From the NCBI RefSeq assembly GCF_006546985.1, contig NZ_VATK01000023.1:1-59307 (forward strand): a stretch of 59,307 nucleotides of DNA. The letters are read 5' to 3'. Origin of the DNA: Bacillus sp. 03113 (GTDB lineage: Bacteria > Bacillota > Bacilli > Bacillales > Cytobacillaceae). Positions 17,997-29,742 of the stretch are shown piece by piece. Made by a program: the position numbers and the translations under genes. Numbering within the stretch: position 1 is the stretch's first letter; every line of letters begins with the position of its first letter. The notes under the pieces are model-generated. The model made no database searches, had not been told where the DNA came from, and worked only from the letters and a program-made list of their open reading frames with translations.

Positions 17997-18046
17997 TACG
18001 TGGGAGGTTATTCCGCTAAAACCACAATCAAGGAGGAAATAAAATC

Positions 18047-18745
18047 ATGGCAAAAAAAGGTAAAAAGTATGTAGAAGCTGCAAAGCTTGTAGATCGTACA
18101 AAAGCTTACCCTCTTCAAGAAGCGGTTGAGCTAGTAAAAAAAGTTAATTTCACAAAATTTGATGCGACTGTAGAAGTAGCATTTCGTTTAGGTGTAGATC
18201 CGAAGAAAGCAGATCAACAAATTCGTGGTGCAGTTGTTCTTCCAAATGGAACAGGTAAAACTCAACGCGTTTTAGTTTTTGCTAAAGGCGAAAAAGCGAA
18301 AGAAGCAGAAGCTGCTGGAGCAGATTTTGTTGGCGATTCAGAGTTCATCAATAAAATCAACCAAGGTTGGTTCGAGTTCGATGTAATCGTTGCAACGCCT
18401 GACATGATGGGTGAAGTAGGGAAGCTTGGTCGCGTTTTAGGACCTAAAGGCTTAATGCCAAACCCTAAAACAGGAACAGTTACATTTGATGTAACAAAAG
18501 CTGTTAATGAAATTAAAGCTGGTAAAGTTGAGTACCGTGTTGATAAAGCAGGAAATATTCATGTTCCTATTGGAAAAATTTCTTTTGAAGACACAAAGCT
18601 TGTTGAAAACTTTAAAACCATTTTTGATACATTGGTAAAAGTTAAACCAGCAGCTGCAAAAGGTACTTATATGAAGAACGTTTCAGTTACTTCAACTATG
18701 AGCCCAGGGGTTAAAGTTGATCCTTCATCTGTTGTTGTAAAATAA
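18047..18745 (+). CDS. rplA: Ribosomal protein uL1
   Basis: The 232-residue protein shows the L1 signature [25 protein letters not shown] and the N-terminal [16 protein letters not shown]. It binds 23S rRNA at the L1 stalk and in bacteria represses its own operon. A strong AAGGAGG precedes the ATG. A promoter for rplJ-rplL begins four bases after its stop. Confidence 0.98.
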   Translation: MAKKGKKYVEAAKLVDRTKAYPLQEAVELVKKVNFTKFDATVEVAFRLGVDPKKADQQIRGAVVLPNGTGKTQRVLVFAKGEKAKEAEAAGADFVGDSEFINKINQGWFEFDVIVATPDMMGEVGKLGRVLGPKGLMPNPKTGTVTFDVTKAVNEIKAGKVEYRVDKAGNIHVPIGKISFEDTKLVENFKTIFDTLVKVKPAAAKGTYMKNVSVTSTMSPGVKVDPSSVVVK

Positions 18746-18748
18746 TAA

Positions 18749-18777
18749 TTGACAAACAAGGATGAGTTTTATATAAT
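18749..18777 (+). promoter_or_regulatory. consensus sigma-A promoter of rplJ-rplL
   Basis: TTGACA (18749-18754), a 17-base spacer, and TATAAT (18772-18777) match consensus at every position. Transcription from here includes the L10 leader. Confidence 0.92.
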
Positions 18778-18807
18778 TCATCATGTTGTTGAAAATAAAT
18801 AACATTT

Positions 18808-18935
18808 GTACCGTAGACAGTAGGTGCCTACATAAGGCTTAATTTCCTACCGAGGTCATACGATAGATTGATCGTTAATTAGTAATTAACTATTGTATAC
18901 TTCCTCCATGTCTGCGCGATGTGGAGGTTTTTTAT
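18808..18935 (+). promoter_or_regulatory. L10 leader RNA with terminator
   Basis: GTACCGTAGACAGTAGGTGC, with the later GGCTTAATTTCCTACCGAGG, is the characteristic start of the Firmicutes L10 leader. The region ends in an intrinsic terminator (CCTCCATG...GTGGAGG, 18903-18927, then TTTTTT). The L10-L7/L12 complex is known to bind this type of leader and reduce expression of its own operon. Confidence 0.9.
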
Positions 18936-18975
18936 TGCCGGTATAAATGGAGTAAATTAAACAGGAGGTGTAAGG

Positions 18976-19476
18976 ATGAGCAGTGTAATTGATCAAAAGA
19001 AACAAATCGTAACAGAAATTACTGATAAATTAAAAGCTAGCCAATCAACAGTTGTTGTTGATTACCGTGGACTTAGTGTAGCTGAAGTGACTGAGCTTCG
19101 TAAGCAACTTCGTGAAGCAGGCGTTGAATTTAAAGTATATAAAAACACTTTAAGCCGTCGTGCAGCTGAAGCAGCTGAACTAGCTGGATTAAATGAAGCT
19201 TTAACAGGTCCTAACGCTATTGCATTCAGCGTTGAAGATGTAATCGCTCCTGCAAAAATTCTTAATGACTTCGCTAAAAAGAATGAAGCATTAGAAATTA
19301 AAGCAGGTGTAATTGAAGGAAACGTTGCGACTGCAGAGGAAATTAAAGCTCTTGCTGAGCTACCATCTCGCGAAGGTTTACTTTCTATGCTACTCAGCGT
19401 TCTTCAAGCACCTATCCGCAACCTTGCTCTTGCTACAAAAGCAGTTGCAGATCAAAAAGAAGAACAAGGCGCGTAA
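18976..19476 (+). CDS. rplJ: Ribosomal protein uL10
   Basis: The 166-residue stalk scaffold begins [15 protein letters not shown] and has the conserved [33 protein letters not shown]. The C-terminal helix ([28 protein letters not shown]) anchors L7/L12 dimers. AGGAGGTG precedes the ATG. It is co-transcribed with rplL, 65 bases downstream, from the promoter and leader described upstream. Confidence 0.98.
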   Translation: MSSVIDQKKQIVTEITDKLKASQSTVVVDYRGLSVAEVTELRKQLREAGVEFKVYKNTLSRRAAEAAELAGLNEALTGPNAIAFSVEDVIAPAKILNDFAKKNEALEIKAGVIEGNVATAEEIKALAELPSREGLLSMLLSVLQAPIRNLALATKAVADQKEEQGA

Positions 19477-19541
19477 GTTAGATATAGCAACCGCATGATC
19501 GATAAAAACTTTTAAACCAAAAATAAGGAGGAAATTTTATC

Positions 19542-19904
19542 ATGACTAAAGAACAAATCATTGAAGCAGTTAAAAGCATGACTGTTTTAGAATTAAACGA
19601 CTTAGTAAAAGCAATCGAAGAAGAATTTGGTGTTACTGCTGCTGCTCCTGTAGCTGTTGTAGGTGCTGCTGGTGGAGAAGCTGCTGCTGAGAAAACTGAA
19701 TTTGACGTTATCCTTGCTTCTGCAGGAGATCAAAAAATCAAAGTTATTAAAGCAGTTCGTGAAATTACAGGTCTTGGACTTAAAGAAGCAAAAGAACTTG
19801 TTGATAACACTCCAAAACCAATTAAAGAAGCTGTTTCTAAAGAAGAAGCTGAAGAAGTTAAAGCTAAGCTTGAAGAAGTTGGAGCTGGCGTTGAAGTTAA
19901 GTAA
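19542..19904 (+). CDS. rplL: Ribosomal protein bL12 (L7/L12)
   Basis: The 120-residue acidic stalk protein has an N-terminal dimerisation helix ([22 protein letters not shown]), an alanine-rich hinge ([20 protein letters not shown]) and a C-terminal factor-binding domain ([24 protein letters not shown]). It recruits elongation and initiation GTPases. Several copies per ribosome are supplied by strong translation from AAGGAGG. A strong terminator follows. Confidence 0.98.
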   Translation: MTKEQIIEAVKSMTVLELNDLVKAIEEEFGVTAAAPVAVVGAAGGEAAAEKTEFDVILASAGDQKIKVIKAVREITGLGLKEAKELVDNTPKPIKEAVSKEEAEEVKAKLEEVGAGVEVK

Positions 19905-19914
19905 TGCCGTTGGG

Positions 19915-19945
19915 AAAAAGCTCGCTGTATAGCGAGCTTTTTCTA
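19915..19945 (+). terminator. terminator after rplL
   Basis: The stem AAAAAGCTCGCT...AGCGAGCTTTTT (19915-19942) has a four-base loop and a T-run ending TTTTTC. The A and T tracts make it potentially active in both directions. Confidence 0.92.
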
Positions 19946-19971
19946 ATTATAAAAATCATAGTACGAGTACT

Positions 19972-20000
19972 TTGCTTTTTAGAAAAAAATCCTTTATAAT
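19972..20000 (+). promoter_or_regulatory. sigma-A promoter of the RsmC-like gene
   Basis: TTGCTT (19972-19977), 17 bases, TATAAT (19995-20000), just past the rplL terminator. It leaves a leader of about 100 bases before the gene. Confidence 0.75.
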
Positions 20001-20107
20001 TCGATTCAAATAATAGTCGTTTCGCAAGAATAAAGCATCAAACAACGATTCTTCTATTCGTTAATCCTCAAGATTCTTCTCAGTTTTTCCCCGATGGAGG
20101 TGATTAT

Positions 20108-20710
20108 ATGGCTGATCATTATTATTCTCGTACGCAACAAGTTGATAGCAACCCTAGTTACTGGGACTTTGTGTTGAAGGGAACCTCCTTTCGATTTAAA
20201 ACTGATAATGGCGTTTTTTCTAAAAAAGAGGTTGATTTCGGCTCAAGACTACTGGTGGAAGCTTTTGAAGCTCCAGATATTAAAGGAGACTTTTTAGATG
20301 TTGGGTGTGGATATGGCCCAATCGGTATTTCGATTGCGAAGCATAATCAAGATCGAATCGTTCATATGGTGGATATTAATTTGAGAGCTCTGGAGCTTGC
20401 GAAGGATAATGCTAAGAACAACCGTGTCCAAAATATTCAAATCTATGAAAGTGATCGCTTAGAAAGTATTGATGGACATAAGTTTGCTGCAATTATGACG
20501 AATCCACCTATTCGAGCGGGTAAAAAAGTGGTGCATGATATTTTTGAACAAAGCTTTGAATGTTTAAAAGAGGATGGAGAGCTTTGGGTTGTCATCCAAA
20601 AAAAGCAGGGGGCGCCATCTGCGATTGAAAAATTATCAACTCTTTTTCATTCCGTAGAGACGGTTGAGAAGAAAAAAGGGTATTTCATTTTAAAAGCAAT
20701 AAAACGTTGA
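20108..20710 (+). CDS. ybxB: RsmC/YbxB-type class I SAM-dependent methyltransferase
   Basis: The 200-residue protein has the SAM-binding motif FLDVGCGYGPIGISIA near residue 62, the acidic motif II HMVDINLRALELA, and the N-methyltransferase motif MTNPPIRAGK near 138. NPPI replaces NPPF/Y of E. coli RsmC, as is usual in the Gram-positive group. It is probably a 16S rRNA guanine-N2 methyltransferase; the exact target is not shown by sequence. It has its own promoter and lies between rplL and rpoB, as in B. subtilis. Confidence 0.88.
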   Translation: MADHYYSRTQQVDSNPSYWDFVLKGTSFRFKTDNGVFSKKEVDFGSRLLVEAFEAPDIKGDFLDVGCGYGPIGISIAKHNQDRIVHMVDINLRALELAKDNAKNNRVQNIQIYESDRLESIDGHKFAAIMTNPPIRAGKKVVHDIFEQSFECLKEDGELWVVIQKKQGAPSAIEKLSTLFHSVETVEKKKGYFILKAIKR

Positions 20711-20955
20711 CTTAAGTTTTTTATTGTGATAGCATTATATAATGCCAATATATTAATTTCCTAAATGCAACAAAATTGATCATTAATTGTATAAATTTGG
20801 TGGCATAGGGAAAACTAACAAAATAATATTTGAAATTTGAAAATGTGGTTTTTGAGTTAAAAACCCTTTTTCTTTTTGTCTTATGCAGGCAGCTATACCT
20901 TGCAATAAGACGGTGATAGATGCAATAATTACGCTTGATTTGAGGGGTGAATGAG
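20711..20955 (+). promoter_or_regulatory. rpoB upstream region and leader hairpins
   Basis: A -10 TATAAT lies at 20738-20743 with no well-spaced -35; TTGACT at 20707-20712 is 25 bases away. An AT-rich hairpin (GGTTTTT...AAAAACC, 20847-20865) followed by CTTTTTCTTTTT looks like a weak terminator or attenuator. A second stem (CTTATGCAGG with CCTTGCAATAAG, 20880-20909) lies closer to rpoB. No gene is seen. Confidence 0.5.
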
Positions 20956-23900
20956 TTGACAGGTCAACTAGTTCAATATGGACGACACCGCCAACGAAGA
21001 AGTTACGCACGAATCAGTGAAGTATTAGAATTGCCAAATTTAATTGAGATTCAAACCTCTTCATATCAATGGTTTCTAGATGAAGGTTTGCGTGAAATGT
21101 TCCAGGACATTTCACCGATTGAAGATTTCACGGGCAATTTATTACTTGAATTTATTGATTACAGCCTTGGCGAACCAAAATATTCCGTTGAGGAATCGAA
21201 AGAACGAGATGTTACATACTCAGCGCCTTTGCGTGTGAAGGTACGTCTTGTTAACAAAGAAACAGGTGAAGTAAAAGATCAGGATGTCTTTATGGGCGAT
21301 TTTCCTCTTATGACTGAAACTGGTACATTTGTTATCAATGGCGCTGAACGTGTTATTGTTTCACAGTTAGTACGCTCTCCGAGTGTCTACTTCAGTGGTA
21401 AGATTGACAAAAATGGAAAAAAAGGCTTTACAGCAACTGTAATTCCGAATCGCGGAGCGTGGCTTGAATATGAAACGGATGCAAAAGATGTTGTATATGT
21501 CAGAATAGATCGTACACGTAAACTGCCTGTAACTGTTCTTTTACGTGCACTTGGATTCGGCTCTGATCAAGAAATTGTTGATTTGATTGGAGAAAATGAG
21601 TATATAAGAAATACATTAGAAAAAGACAACACAGAAAGCTCAGAAAAAGCTCTATTAGAAATATATGAACGTCTTCGCCCTGGTGAACCACCAACAGTAG
21701 AAAATGCGAAGAGTTTATTGGTGTCTAGATTTTTCGATCCAAAACGCTATGATCTTGCGAATGTAGGTCGCTATAAAATTAATAAAAAGCTTCATATTAA
21801 AAATCGTTTGTTTGGTCAGCGGATAGCAGAAACGCTAGTGGATCCTGAAACCGGTGAAATCATCGCTGAAAAGGGAACTGTTTTAGACCGCCGTACGCTA
21901 GATCGAATTATTCCAAATTTAGAGAATAATGTAGGCTTTAAAACAGTTAATTTAGTCGGTGGAGTATTAGATGAAGAAGTACTCGTGCAATCTGTAAAGA
22001 TTTATGCTCCAAATGATGACGGTGAAAAGGTTATTAATGTAATTAGTAATGCATACGTAGAGGAAGCTGTTAAAAACATTTCAGCTGCCGATATAGTTGC
22101 TTCTATCAGTTATTTCTTCAACCTTTTACATGGGGTTGGAAATACAGATGATATTGATCATTTAGGGAATAGACGTTTGCGTTCTGTTGGTGAATTGTTA
22201 CAAAACCAATTCCGTATTGGATTATCCCGTATGGAGCGTGTTGTTCGTGAAAGAATGTCTATTCAAGATACAAATACGATTACACCTCAACAGTTGATTA
22301 ATATTCGACCAGTTATTGCATCCATTAAAGAGTTTTTTGGAAGCTCCCAGTTATCTCAATTCATGGATCAAACGAATCCACTTGCAGAATTAACGCATAA
22401 GCGTCGTTTATCTGCATTAGGACCAGGTGGTTTGACTCGTGAACGTGCTGGATTTGAAGTTCGTGATGTACATTATTCACATTACGGACGTATGTGTCCA
22501 ATTGAAACGCCTGAAGGTCCGAACATTGGATTGATTAACTCTTTATCTTCCTTCGCAAAAGTGAATCGATTTGGATTTATTGAAACACCTTACCGTCGTA
22601 TTGACCCAGACACAGGAAAAGTTTCGAATCATATTGATTACTTAACAGCTGATGAAGAAGATAACTATGTTGTAGCGCAGGCAAATGTAAGATTAGACGA
22701 TGACGGTTCTTTCTTAGATGAAGAAGTCGTTGCACGTTTTAGAGGAGAAAATACAGTAGTGAAACGCGAAAGAGTTGACTACATGGACGTTTCTCCAAAG
22801 CAAGTTGTCTCTGCTGCGACTGCATGTATTCCTTTCTTAGAAAACGATGACTCAAACCGTGCACTAATGGGAGCGAACATGCAACGTCAAGCGGTTCCGT
22901 TAATGCAGCCTGAGGCTCCTAGAGTGGGTACAGGTATGGAGTATGTATCAGGGAAAGACTCTGGTGCAGCTGTTATTTGTAAGTATGATGGAATTGTCGA
23001 GCATGTTGAAGCACGAGAAATTAGAGTGCGTCGCGTGAGTGAAATCGATGGCCAGGAAGTTAAAGGAAATTTAGATAAATATAGAATGTTGAAATTTATT
23101 CGCTCAAACCAAGGTACATGCTATAACCAAAGACCAATTGTTTCAGTAGGTGACCGAGTAACAAAAGGTGAAATTTTAGCTGACGGTCCTTCTATGGAGC
23201 TAGGGGAGCTTGCCTTAGGTCGTAATGTCCTTGTTGCTTTCATGACATGGGATGGTTACAACTATGAAGATGCGATTATCATGAGTGAACGTCTCGTGAA
23301 AGATGATGTATATACGTCTATTCACATTGAAGAATATGAGTCTGAGTCTCGTGATACAAAGTTAGGACCAGAAGAAATTACACGTGATATTCCAAATGTT
23401 GGTGAAGATGCCCTTAGAAATCTTGACGAACGTGGAATTATTCGCACAGGTGCAGAAGTAAAAGACGGTGATTTACTTGTCGGTAAAGTTACACCAAAAG
23501 GTGTGACTGAATTAACTGCTGAAGAACGTCTTCTTCATGCGATCTTTGGCGAAAAAGCACGCGAAGTCCGTGATACATCCCTTCGTGTACCTCATGGAGG
23601 CGGAGGTATCGTACTTGATGTAAAAGTCTTTAATCGTGAAGACGGGGATGAACTTCCTCCAGGTGTTAATCAACTTGTACGTGTTTATATCGTTCAGAAG
23701 CGTAAAATTTCTGAAGGAGATAAAATGGCGGGTCGTCATGGTAATAAAGGGGTTATTTCTCGTATTTTACCTGAAGAGGATATGCCATATCTTCCAGATG
23801 GAACACCTGTCGATATCATGTTAAACCCATTAGGGGTTCCGTCTCGTATGAATATCGGGCAGGTGCTTGAATTACACCTTGGTATGGCGGCTAGAAAGCT

Positions 23901-24516
23901 TGGTATCCATGTTGCTTCTCCAGTTTTTGATGGTGCTCGAGAAGAGGATGTATGGGATACGATTGAAGAAGCTGGCATGGCAAGAGATGCTAAAACTGTA
24001 TTATATGATGGACGTACAGGTGAGCCGTTTGACAACCGTGTTTCTGTCGGAGTCATGTACATGATTAAGCTTGCTCACATGGTTGATGATAAATTACATG
24101 CTCGTTCAACTGGTCCATATTCTCTAGTAACACAACAGCCTTTAGGTGGTAAAGCACAATTTGGTGGACAACGTTTTGGAGAGATGGAAGTTTGGGCTCT
24201 CGAAGCATACGGTGCAGCTTATACACTTCAAGAAATCTTAACGGTTAAATCCGATGACGTGGTAGGACGTGTGAAAACATATGAAGCCATTGTTAAGGGT
24301 GAAAATGTCCCTGAGCCAGGAGTGCCAGAATCCTTTAGGGTATTAATGAAAGAACTTCAAAGCTTAGGAATGGACGTTAAAATTCTCTCAAGCGATGAAG
24401 AAGAGATTGAAATGCGTGATTTAGAAGATGAAGAAGATTTACAGCATGCAGATTCTTTAACGATTGCTTCTGATGTACCAAAATCAGAATCAGAAAAAGT
24501 AGGAACGAAAGAGTAA
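20956..24516 (+). CDS. rpoB: RpoB, RNA polymerase beta subunit
   Basis: The 1186-residue subunit starts at TTG 20956 ([19 protein letters not shown]), as in B. subtilis, eight bases after GAGGGGTGA. An upstream GTG at 20947 overlaps the ribosome binding site. The rifampicin-site cluster near 462 ([27 protein letters not shown]) keeps the usual sensitive-type residues, and the C-terminal [24 protein letters not shown] is intact. The acidic C-terminal tail is a few residues shorter than in B. subtilis. It forms the catalytic core with RpoC and RpoA. Confidence 0.99.
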   Translation: MTGQLVQYGRHRQRRSYARISEVLELPNLIEIQTSSYQWFLDEGLREMFQDISPIEDFTGNLLLEFIDYSLGEPKYSVEESKERDVTYSAPLRVKVRLVNKETGEVKDQDVFMGDFPLMTETGTFVINGAERVIVSQLVRSPSVYFSGKIDKNGKKGFTATVIPNRGAWLEYETDAKDVVYVRIDRTRKLPVTVLLRALGFGSDQEIVDLIGENEYIRNTLEKDNTESSEKALLEIYERLRPGEPPTVENAKSLLVSRFFDPKRYDLANVGRYKINKKLHIKNRLFGQRIAETLVDPETGEIIAEKGTVLDRRTLDRIIPNLENNVGFKTVNLVGGVLDEEVLVQSVKIYAPNDDGEKVINVISNAYVEEAVKNISAADIVASISYFFNLLHGVGNTDDIDHLGNRRLRSVGELLQNQFRIGLSRMERVVRERMSIQDTNTITPQQLINIRPVIASIKEFFGSSQLSQFMDQTNPLAELTHKRRLSALGPGGLTRERAGFEVRDVHYSHYGRMCPIETPEGPNIGLINSLSSFAKVNRFGFIETPYRRIDPDTGKVSNHIDYLTADEEDNYVVAQANVRLDDDGSFLDEEVVARFRGENTVVKRERVDYMDVSPKQVVSAATACIPFLENDDSNRALMGANMQRQAVPLMQPEAPRVGTGMEYVSGKDSGAAVICKYDGIVEHVEAREIRVRRVSEIDGQEVKGNLDKYRMLKFIRSNQGTCYNQRPIVSVGDRVTKGEILADGPSMELGELALGRNVLVAFMTWDGYNYEDAIIMSERLVKDDVYTSIHIEEYESESRDTKLGPEEITRDIPNVGEDALRNLDERGIIRTGAEVKDGDLLVGKVTPKGVTELTAEERLLHAIFGEKAREVRDTSLRVPHGGGGIVLDVKVFNREDGDELPPGVNQLVRVYIVQKRKISEGDKMAGRHGNKGVISRILPEEDMPYLPDGTPVDIMLNPLGVPSRMNIGQVLELHLGMAARKLGIHVASPVFDGAREEDVWDTIEEAGMARDAKTVLYDGRTGEPFDNRVSVGVMYMIKLAHMVDDKLHARSTGPYSLVTQQPLGGKAQFGGQRFGEMEVWALEAYGAAYTLQEILTVKSDDVVGRVKTYEAIVKGENVPEPGVPESFRVLMKELQSLGMDVKILSSDEEEIEMRDLEDEEDLQHADSLTIASDVPKSESEKVGTKE

Positions 24517-24529
24517 TTATGGTTTCAAA

Positions 24530-24576
24530 TCCCTTATCCTCTGTTTGAATTGATTCAGGCAGAGGATTTTAAGGGA
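24530..24576 (+). other. rpoB-rpoC intercistronic hairpin
   Basis: TCCCTT-ATCCTCTG (24530-24543) pairs with CAGAGGAT-TTT-AAGGGA (24560-24576), a 14-bp stem interrupted by one three-base bulge with a 16-base loop. No T-run follows, so it is not an intrinsic terminator. It may be an RNase site or a stability element. Confidence 0.65.
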
Positions 24577-24648
24577 GTAAAAGTTTAGAAACCCCAGCTC
24601 TAGTAGCGATGAGGGAAAAACCCGGACATAAAAAGGGAGGTAGGCCCC

Positions 24649-27600
24649 TTGCTTGATGTAAACAATTTTGAGTATATGAAAATAGGTCTTGCATCGCCAG
24701 ATAAGATTCGTTCATGGTCTTATGGTGAAGTTAAAAAACCTGAAACAATTAATTATCGTACGTTAAAACCAGAAAAAGATGGTTTATTCTGTGAACGTAT
24801 TTTCGGTCCTACGAAGGATTGGGAATGTCATTGCGGAAAGTATAAGCGTGTACGCTACAAAGGTGTAGTATGTGACCGATGCGGCGTAGAAGTAACACGT
24901 GCTAAAGTTCGTCGCGAGCGTATGGGACATATTGAGCTTGCGGCTCCTGTGTCACATATTTGGTATTTTAAAGGCATTCCAAGCCGTATGGGGCTTGTAC
25001 TTGATATGTCTCCGCGTGCGTTAGAAGAAGTTATTTATTTTGCTTCCTATGTGGTAACAGACCAAGGCGACACTGCTCTTGAAAAGAAACAACTGTTATC
25101 TGAGAAGGAGTATCGTGCATACCGCGAAAAATACGGAAGTAAATTCCAAGCTTCAATGGGTGCTGAAGCGATTAAAAAACTACTTCAGGATATTGATTTA
25201 GAAAAAGAAGTAGACACATTAAAAGAAGAACTAAAAACTGCTCAAGGGCAGCGCCGTACAAGAGCAATTAAAAGACTAGAAGTTTTAGAAGCATTCCGTG
25301 GTTCAGGAAATGAACCTTCTTGGATGATTCTTGATGTACTTCCAGTTATTCCTCCAGAGCTTCGACCAATGGTTCAGTTAGATGGCGGACGCTTTGCTAC
25401 TTCTGATTTGAATGATTTATACCGTCGTGTCATTAATCGTAATAATCGTTTAAAACGCTTATTAGATCTTGGGGCACCAAGCATTATCGTACAAAATGAG
25501 AAAAGGATGCTTCAAGAAGCTGTTGATGCTCTTATTGATAACGGACGTCGAGGTCGACCAGTTACTGGACCAGGTAATAGACCGTTAAAATCACTTTCTC
25601 ATATGCTGAAAGGGAAGCAAGGTCGTTTCCGTCAAAACTTACTTGGTAAACGTGTAGACTATTCAGGTCGTTCCGTTATTGTTGTAGGTCCTAACCTTAA
25701 AATGTTCCAATGCGGATTACCAAAAGAAATGGCTTTAGAGCTATTTAAGCCTTTTGTCATGAAAGAGCTTGTAGAAAAAGGATTAGCTCATAATATTAAA
25801 TCAGCAAAGCGAAAAATTGAAAGAATTCAACCCGAGGTTTGGGATGTACTTGAAGAAGTTATTAAGGAGCATCCAGTGCTTCTTAACCGTGCCCCGACTC
25901 TTCATAGACTTGGGATCCAAGCGTTTGAGCCAACTCTAGTAGAGGGACGTGCTATTCGTCTTCACCCATTAGTTTGTACTGCTTATAATGCAGACTTTGA
26001 TGGAGACCAAATGGCTGTTCACGTACCACTTTCTTCAGAAGCTCAAGCTGAGGCTCGATTACTAATGCTTGCTGCACAAAACATTCTGAATCCAAAGGAT
26101 GGAAAGCCGGTTGTTACTCCATCACAGGACATGGTATTAGGGAACTATTACCTAACTTTAGAAAGAGCTGGTGCAGTTGGTGAAGGTATGATCTTTAATG
26201 ATACCAACGAAGCCTTACTAGCCTATCAAAACGGGTATGCGCATTTACATACTCGCGTTGCAGTACGTGCAGGATCATTAAACAACGAAACTTTTACAGA
26301 AAAACAAAATAATCAGTTGTTAATTACAACGGTTGGTAAGCTTGTATTTAATGAAATTTTACCAAAATCTTTTCCTTATATTAATGAGCCGACAAAAACC
26401 AATCTTGAGGAAAAAACACCTGAAAGATATTTTGTGGAGCCAGGAACGGATGTTGCTGCGGTCATTAAGGAAATGCCGCTAATCGATCCATTTAAAAAGA
26501 AAATCCTTGGAAATATTATTGCTGAGGTATTTAAACGTTTCAAAATTACAGAAACGTCAAAAATGCTTGACCGCATGAAAGACTTAGGATTTAAATACTC
26601 TACAAAAGCTGGTATTACAGTTGGTGTGGCTGATATCGTTGTATTAGGAGATAAGCAGCAGATCATCCATGAAGCACAACATAAAGTAGATAATGTATTA
26701 AAACAATTCAGACGCGGTTTAATTACCGAAGATGAACGTTATGATCGCGTTATCTCTGTATGGAGTGCAGCAAAAGATACGATTCAGGCTAAGCTAATGA
26801 AATCATTAGACAAGAGCAACCCAATTTTCATGATGAGTGATTCTGGTGCCCGTGGTAATGCGTCTAACTTCACTCAGCTAGCAGGTATGCGCGGTCTTAT
26901 GGCGAACCCGGCTGGTCGAATCATTGAGTTGCCAATCAAGTCAAGTTTCCGCGAAGGATTAACGGTATTAGAGTACTTTATTTCGACTCACGGAGCTCGT
27001 AAAGGATTAGCGGATACAGCCCTTAAAACGGCTGACTCTGGTTACTTAACTCGTCGTCTTGTAGATGTTGCGCAGGATGTTATTGTACGTGAAGATGACT
27101 GTGGAACAGATAGAGGCCTTCTAATTAGTGCTTTAAAAGACGGTACAGAAGTGATCGAACCGTTAGACGAGCGTTTAATTGGGCGTTATGCTAGAAAAGC
27201 AATTAAACATCCAGAAACAAATGAAGTGATTGTTCCGGAAAACGGATTAATCACAGAGGATTTAGCTACTACAGTTGTAGATGCGAATGTCGAAGAAGTG
27301 TGGATTCGCTCTGCATTCACTTGTAATACTCGTCACGGTGTTTGTAAAAAATGTTACGGTCGCAATTTGGCAACTGGCCAAGAGGTGGAAGTTGGGGAAG
27401 CAGTTGGTATCATAGCTGCACAATCAATTGGAGAACCAGGTACACAGTTAACGATGCGTACATTCCACACGGGTGGAGTTGCCGGTGACGATATTACCCA
27501 AGGTTTACCTCGTATTCAAGAGATTTTTGAAGCGCGTAATCCAAAAGGTCAAGCGATCATTTCTGAAATTAGTGGTACAGTTGTAGGAATAAATGAAGGT

Positions 27601-28248
27601 AGAGACAGACAACAAGAAATTGTGGTTCAGGGTGAAGTAGAGTCTCGTACCTACACAGCTCCTTATACGGCTAGACTTAAAGTTCGACTAAACGATAAAG
27701 TTGATCGCGGACAAGAATTAACAGAAGGTTCCATTGATCCTAAAGAGTTAATTAAAGTCAAAGACGTGACAGCTGTTCAAGAATACTTATTGCGTGAAGT
27801 ACAAAAAGTATATCGTATGCAAGGGGTAGAAATTGGTGATAAACACGTTGAAGTAATGGTCCGACAAATGTTGAAAAAGGTACGCGTTATAGATGCTGGA
27901 GAAACAGAAGTACTCCCAGGTACACTGCTTGATATCCATCAATTTACAGACGCTAACGAAAAAGCATTGCTTGAAGGAAGATTACCGGCGACAGGCAGAC
28001 CAGTTCTCCTTGGTATTACAAAAGCTTCGTTAGAAACAGACTCATTCTTGTCTGCAGCATCATTCCAAGAAACAACAAGAGTTCTTACAGATGCGGCAAT
28101 TAAAGGCAAACGCGATGAGTTGCTAGGCTTAAAAGAAAATGTTATTATCGGAAAGCTCGTTCCAGCAGGAACAGGTATGCAGCGCTACCGCAGAGCAGAA
28201 CCATATGTACATGATGAGCCGGCAGAAGAAACGGTTATTGTTGAATAA
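24649..28248 (+). CDS. rpoC: RpoC, RNA polymerase beta' subunit
   Basis: The 1199-residue product matches the B. subtilis length. It starts at TTG 24649 ([23 protein letters not shown]) after GGGAGGTAGG. The N-terminal zinc site [23 protein letters not shown], the catalytic NADFDGD near 447, the trigger-loop and bridge-helix region ([22 protein letters not shown]) and a second zinc site ([13 protein letters not shown]) are all intact. It follows rpoB by 132 bases containing a long hairpin. A terminator lies just beyond the stop. Confidence 0.99.
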   Translation: MLDVNNFEYMKIGLASPDKIRSWSYGEVKKPETINYRTLKPEKDGLFCERIFGPTKDWECHCGKYKRVRYKGVVCDRCGVEVTRAKVRRERMGHIELAAPVSHIWYFKGIPSRMGLVLDMSPRALEEVIYFASYVVTDQGDTALEKKQLLSEKEYRAYREKYGSKFQASMGAEAIKKLLQDIDLEKEVDTLKEELKTAQGQRRTRAIKRLEVLEAFRGSGNEPSWMILDVLPVIPPELRPMVQLDGGRFATSDLNDLYRRVINRNNRLKRLLDLGAPSIIVQNEKRMLQEAVDALIDNGRRGRPVTGPGNRPLKSLSHMLKGKQGRFRQNLLGKRVDYSGRSVIVVGPNLKMFQCGLPKEMALELFKPFVMKELVEKGLAHNIKSAKRKIERIQPEVWDVLEEVIKEHPVLLNRAPTLHRLGIQAFEPTLVEGRAIRLHPLVCTAYNADFDGDQMAVHVPLSSEAQAEARLLMLAAQNILNPKDGKPVVTPSQDMVLGNYYLTLERAGAVGEGMIFNDTNEALLAYQNGYAHLHTRVAVRAGSLNNETFTEKQNNQLLITTVGKLVFNEILPKSFPYINEPTKTNLEEKTPERYFVEPGTDVAAVIKEMPLIDPFKKKILGNIIAEVFKRFKITETSKMLDRMKDLGFKYSTKAGITVGVADIVVLGDKQQIIHEAQHKVDNVLKQFRRGLITEDERYDRVISVWSAAKDTIQAKLMKSLDKSNPIFMMSDSGARGNASNFTQLAGMRGLMANPAGRIIELPIKSSFREGLTVLEYFISTHGARKGLADTALKTADSGYLTRRLVDVAQDVIVREDDCGTDRGLLISALKDGTEVIEPLDERLIGRYARKAIKHPETNEVIVPENGLITEDLATTVVDANVEEVWIRSAFTCNTRHGVCKKCYGRNLATGQEVEVGEAVGIIAAQSIGEPGTQLTMRTFHTGGVAGDDITQGLPRIQEIFEARNPKGQAIISEISGTVVGINEGRDRQQEIVVQGEVESRTYTAPYTARLKVRLNDKVDRGQELTEGSIDPKELIKVKDVTAVQEYLLREVQKVYRMQGVEIGDKHVEVMVRQMLKKVRVIDAGETEVLPGTLLDIHQFTDANEKALLEGRLPATGRPVLLGITKASLETDSFLSAASFQETTRVLTDAAIKGKRDELLGLKENVIIGKLVPAGTGMQRYRRAEPYVHDEPAEETVIVE

Positions 28249-28255
28249 CATTGTT

Positions 28256-28294
28256 CGCGGTGCTTGCTGAGAAAATAGCAAGTGCCGCGTTTTA
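28256..28294 (+). terminator. terminator after rpoC
   Basis: CGCGG-T-GCTTGCT pairs with AGCAAG-TG-CCGCG (28256-28289), followed by TTTT. The stem is GC-rich at its base and has one small internal mismatch. Confidence 0.85.
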
Positions 28295-28338
28295 TCGTAA
28301 AAAGCCTAAAATGGTTTACAGGAATTTGTTTTTGACTG

Positions 28339-28367
28339 TTGACATCATTTTTTATAAATGATACTAT
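28339..28367 (+). promoter_or_regulatory. sigma-A promoter of the ybxF-str operon
   Basis: TTGACA (28339-28344), a 17-base spacer, then TACTAT (28362-28367). It is directly downstream of the rpoC terminator and 44 bases before ybxF. Confidence 0.88.
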
Positions 28368-28410
28368 AGCAAAGGTGCTCCTATATACCTGATACTTTGG
28401 AGGATAAACA

Positions 28411-28659
28411 ATGTCTTATGAAAAAGTATTGCAGGCTAAAAGTTATATAGTAGGAACAAAGCAAACAGTGAAAGCATTGAAGGCTGGGGACGTTTCGCAA
28501 GTATTAGTTGCCAAAGATGCCGATCCGAAAGTAATTGGGAAAGTCATTCATACAGCTAAAGAAGTAAATGTTCCGATTATTCACGTGGATTCTATGAAAA
28601 AACTAGGAAAAGCGTGTGGCATAGATGTTGGTGCTGCAACTGTAGCTATAAAGAAATAA
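28411..28659 (+). CDS. rplGB: L7Ae/L30e-family ribosomal protein (YbxF)
   Basis: The 82-residue protein has the L7Ae fold signature: [31 protein letters not shown] and [27 protein letters not shown]. YbxF proteins bind kink-turn RNA and are found with ribosomes in B. subtilis; the cellular role is unclear. TTTGGAGGAT precedes the ATG. It heads the operon with rpsL, rpsG, fusA and tuf. Confidence 0.92.
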   Translation: MSYEKVLQAKSYIVGTKQTVKALKAGDVSQVLVAKDADPKVIGKVIHTAKEVNVPIIHVDSMKKLGKACGIDVGAATVAIKK

Positions 28660-28761
28660 AAACTGTTTTTGTAGAAAGAATTCTATGAAAACTTTGTTTT
28701 TGCTTTAAAATGAACCACCTGGATGTGTGGGCTTAACTAAAAATGAAGGGAGGAAACATAA

Positions 28762-29184
<423 letters not shown>

Positions 29185-29223
29185 ATGATATAACATAAGC
29201 CATTTTTGAAAGGAGGAAATAAA

Positions 29224-29694
29224 ATGCCACGTAAAGGTCCTGTAGCAAAAAGAGACGTGCTTCCAGATCCACTTTACAAATCAAAGCTTGTAACACGTCT
29301 AATTAATAAAATGATGATCGACGGAAAAAGAGGGAAATCTCAAAAGATTTTATACTCTTCTTTTGACATCATCCGCGAGCGTTCAAACAAAGACCCAATG
29401 GAGGTATTTGATCAAGCACTTAAAAACATCATGCCAGTTCTTGAAGTAAGAGCTCGTCGTGTTGGTGGTGCAAACTATCAAGTGCCAGTAGAGGTGCGTC
29501 CAGATCGCCGTACTACTCTTGGTCTTCGTTGGTTAGTAAACTACTCTCGTCTTCGTGGAGAAAAAACGATGGAAGAGCGTTTAGCTAACGAAATCCTTGA
29601 TGCAGCTAACAACACTGGTGCATCAGTTAAGAAGCGTGAAGATACACATAAAATGGCAGAAGCAAACAAAGCGTTTGCTCACTACCGCTGGTAA
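29224..29694 (+). CDS. rpsG: Ribosomal protein uS7
   Basis: The 156-residue product is chosen from ATG 29224 ([16 protein letters not shown]), seven bases after AAAGGAGG; an upstream in-frame start would include the ribosome binding site. The conserved [20 protein letters not shown] and [24 protein letters not shown] segments are present. It nucleates assembly of the 30S head. It lies between rpsL and fusA in the classic str order. Confidence 0.98.
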   Translation: MPRKGPVAKRDVLPDPLYKSKLVTRLINKMMIDGKRGKSQKILYSSFDIIRERSNKDPMEVFDQALKNIMPVLEVRARRVGGANYQVPVEVRPDRRTTLGLRWLVNYSRLRGEKTMEERLANEILDAANNTGASVKKREDTHKMAEANKAFAHYRW

Positions 29695-29742
29695 GATTAT
29701 TTTTAAAACAACTACATTTATATTAGGAAGGAGAAAATTGAA

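Noticed and set aside
22342-22440. Rifampicin-resistance substitutions in rpoB
   Set aside because: The cluster carries the usual sensitive-type residues at all positions I can compare.
23736-24062. A 108-codon minus-strand frame within rpoB
   Set aside because: Antisense shadow of conserved rpoB coding sequence without a ribosome binding site or promoter.
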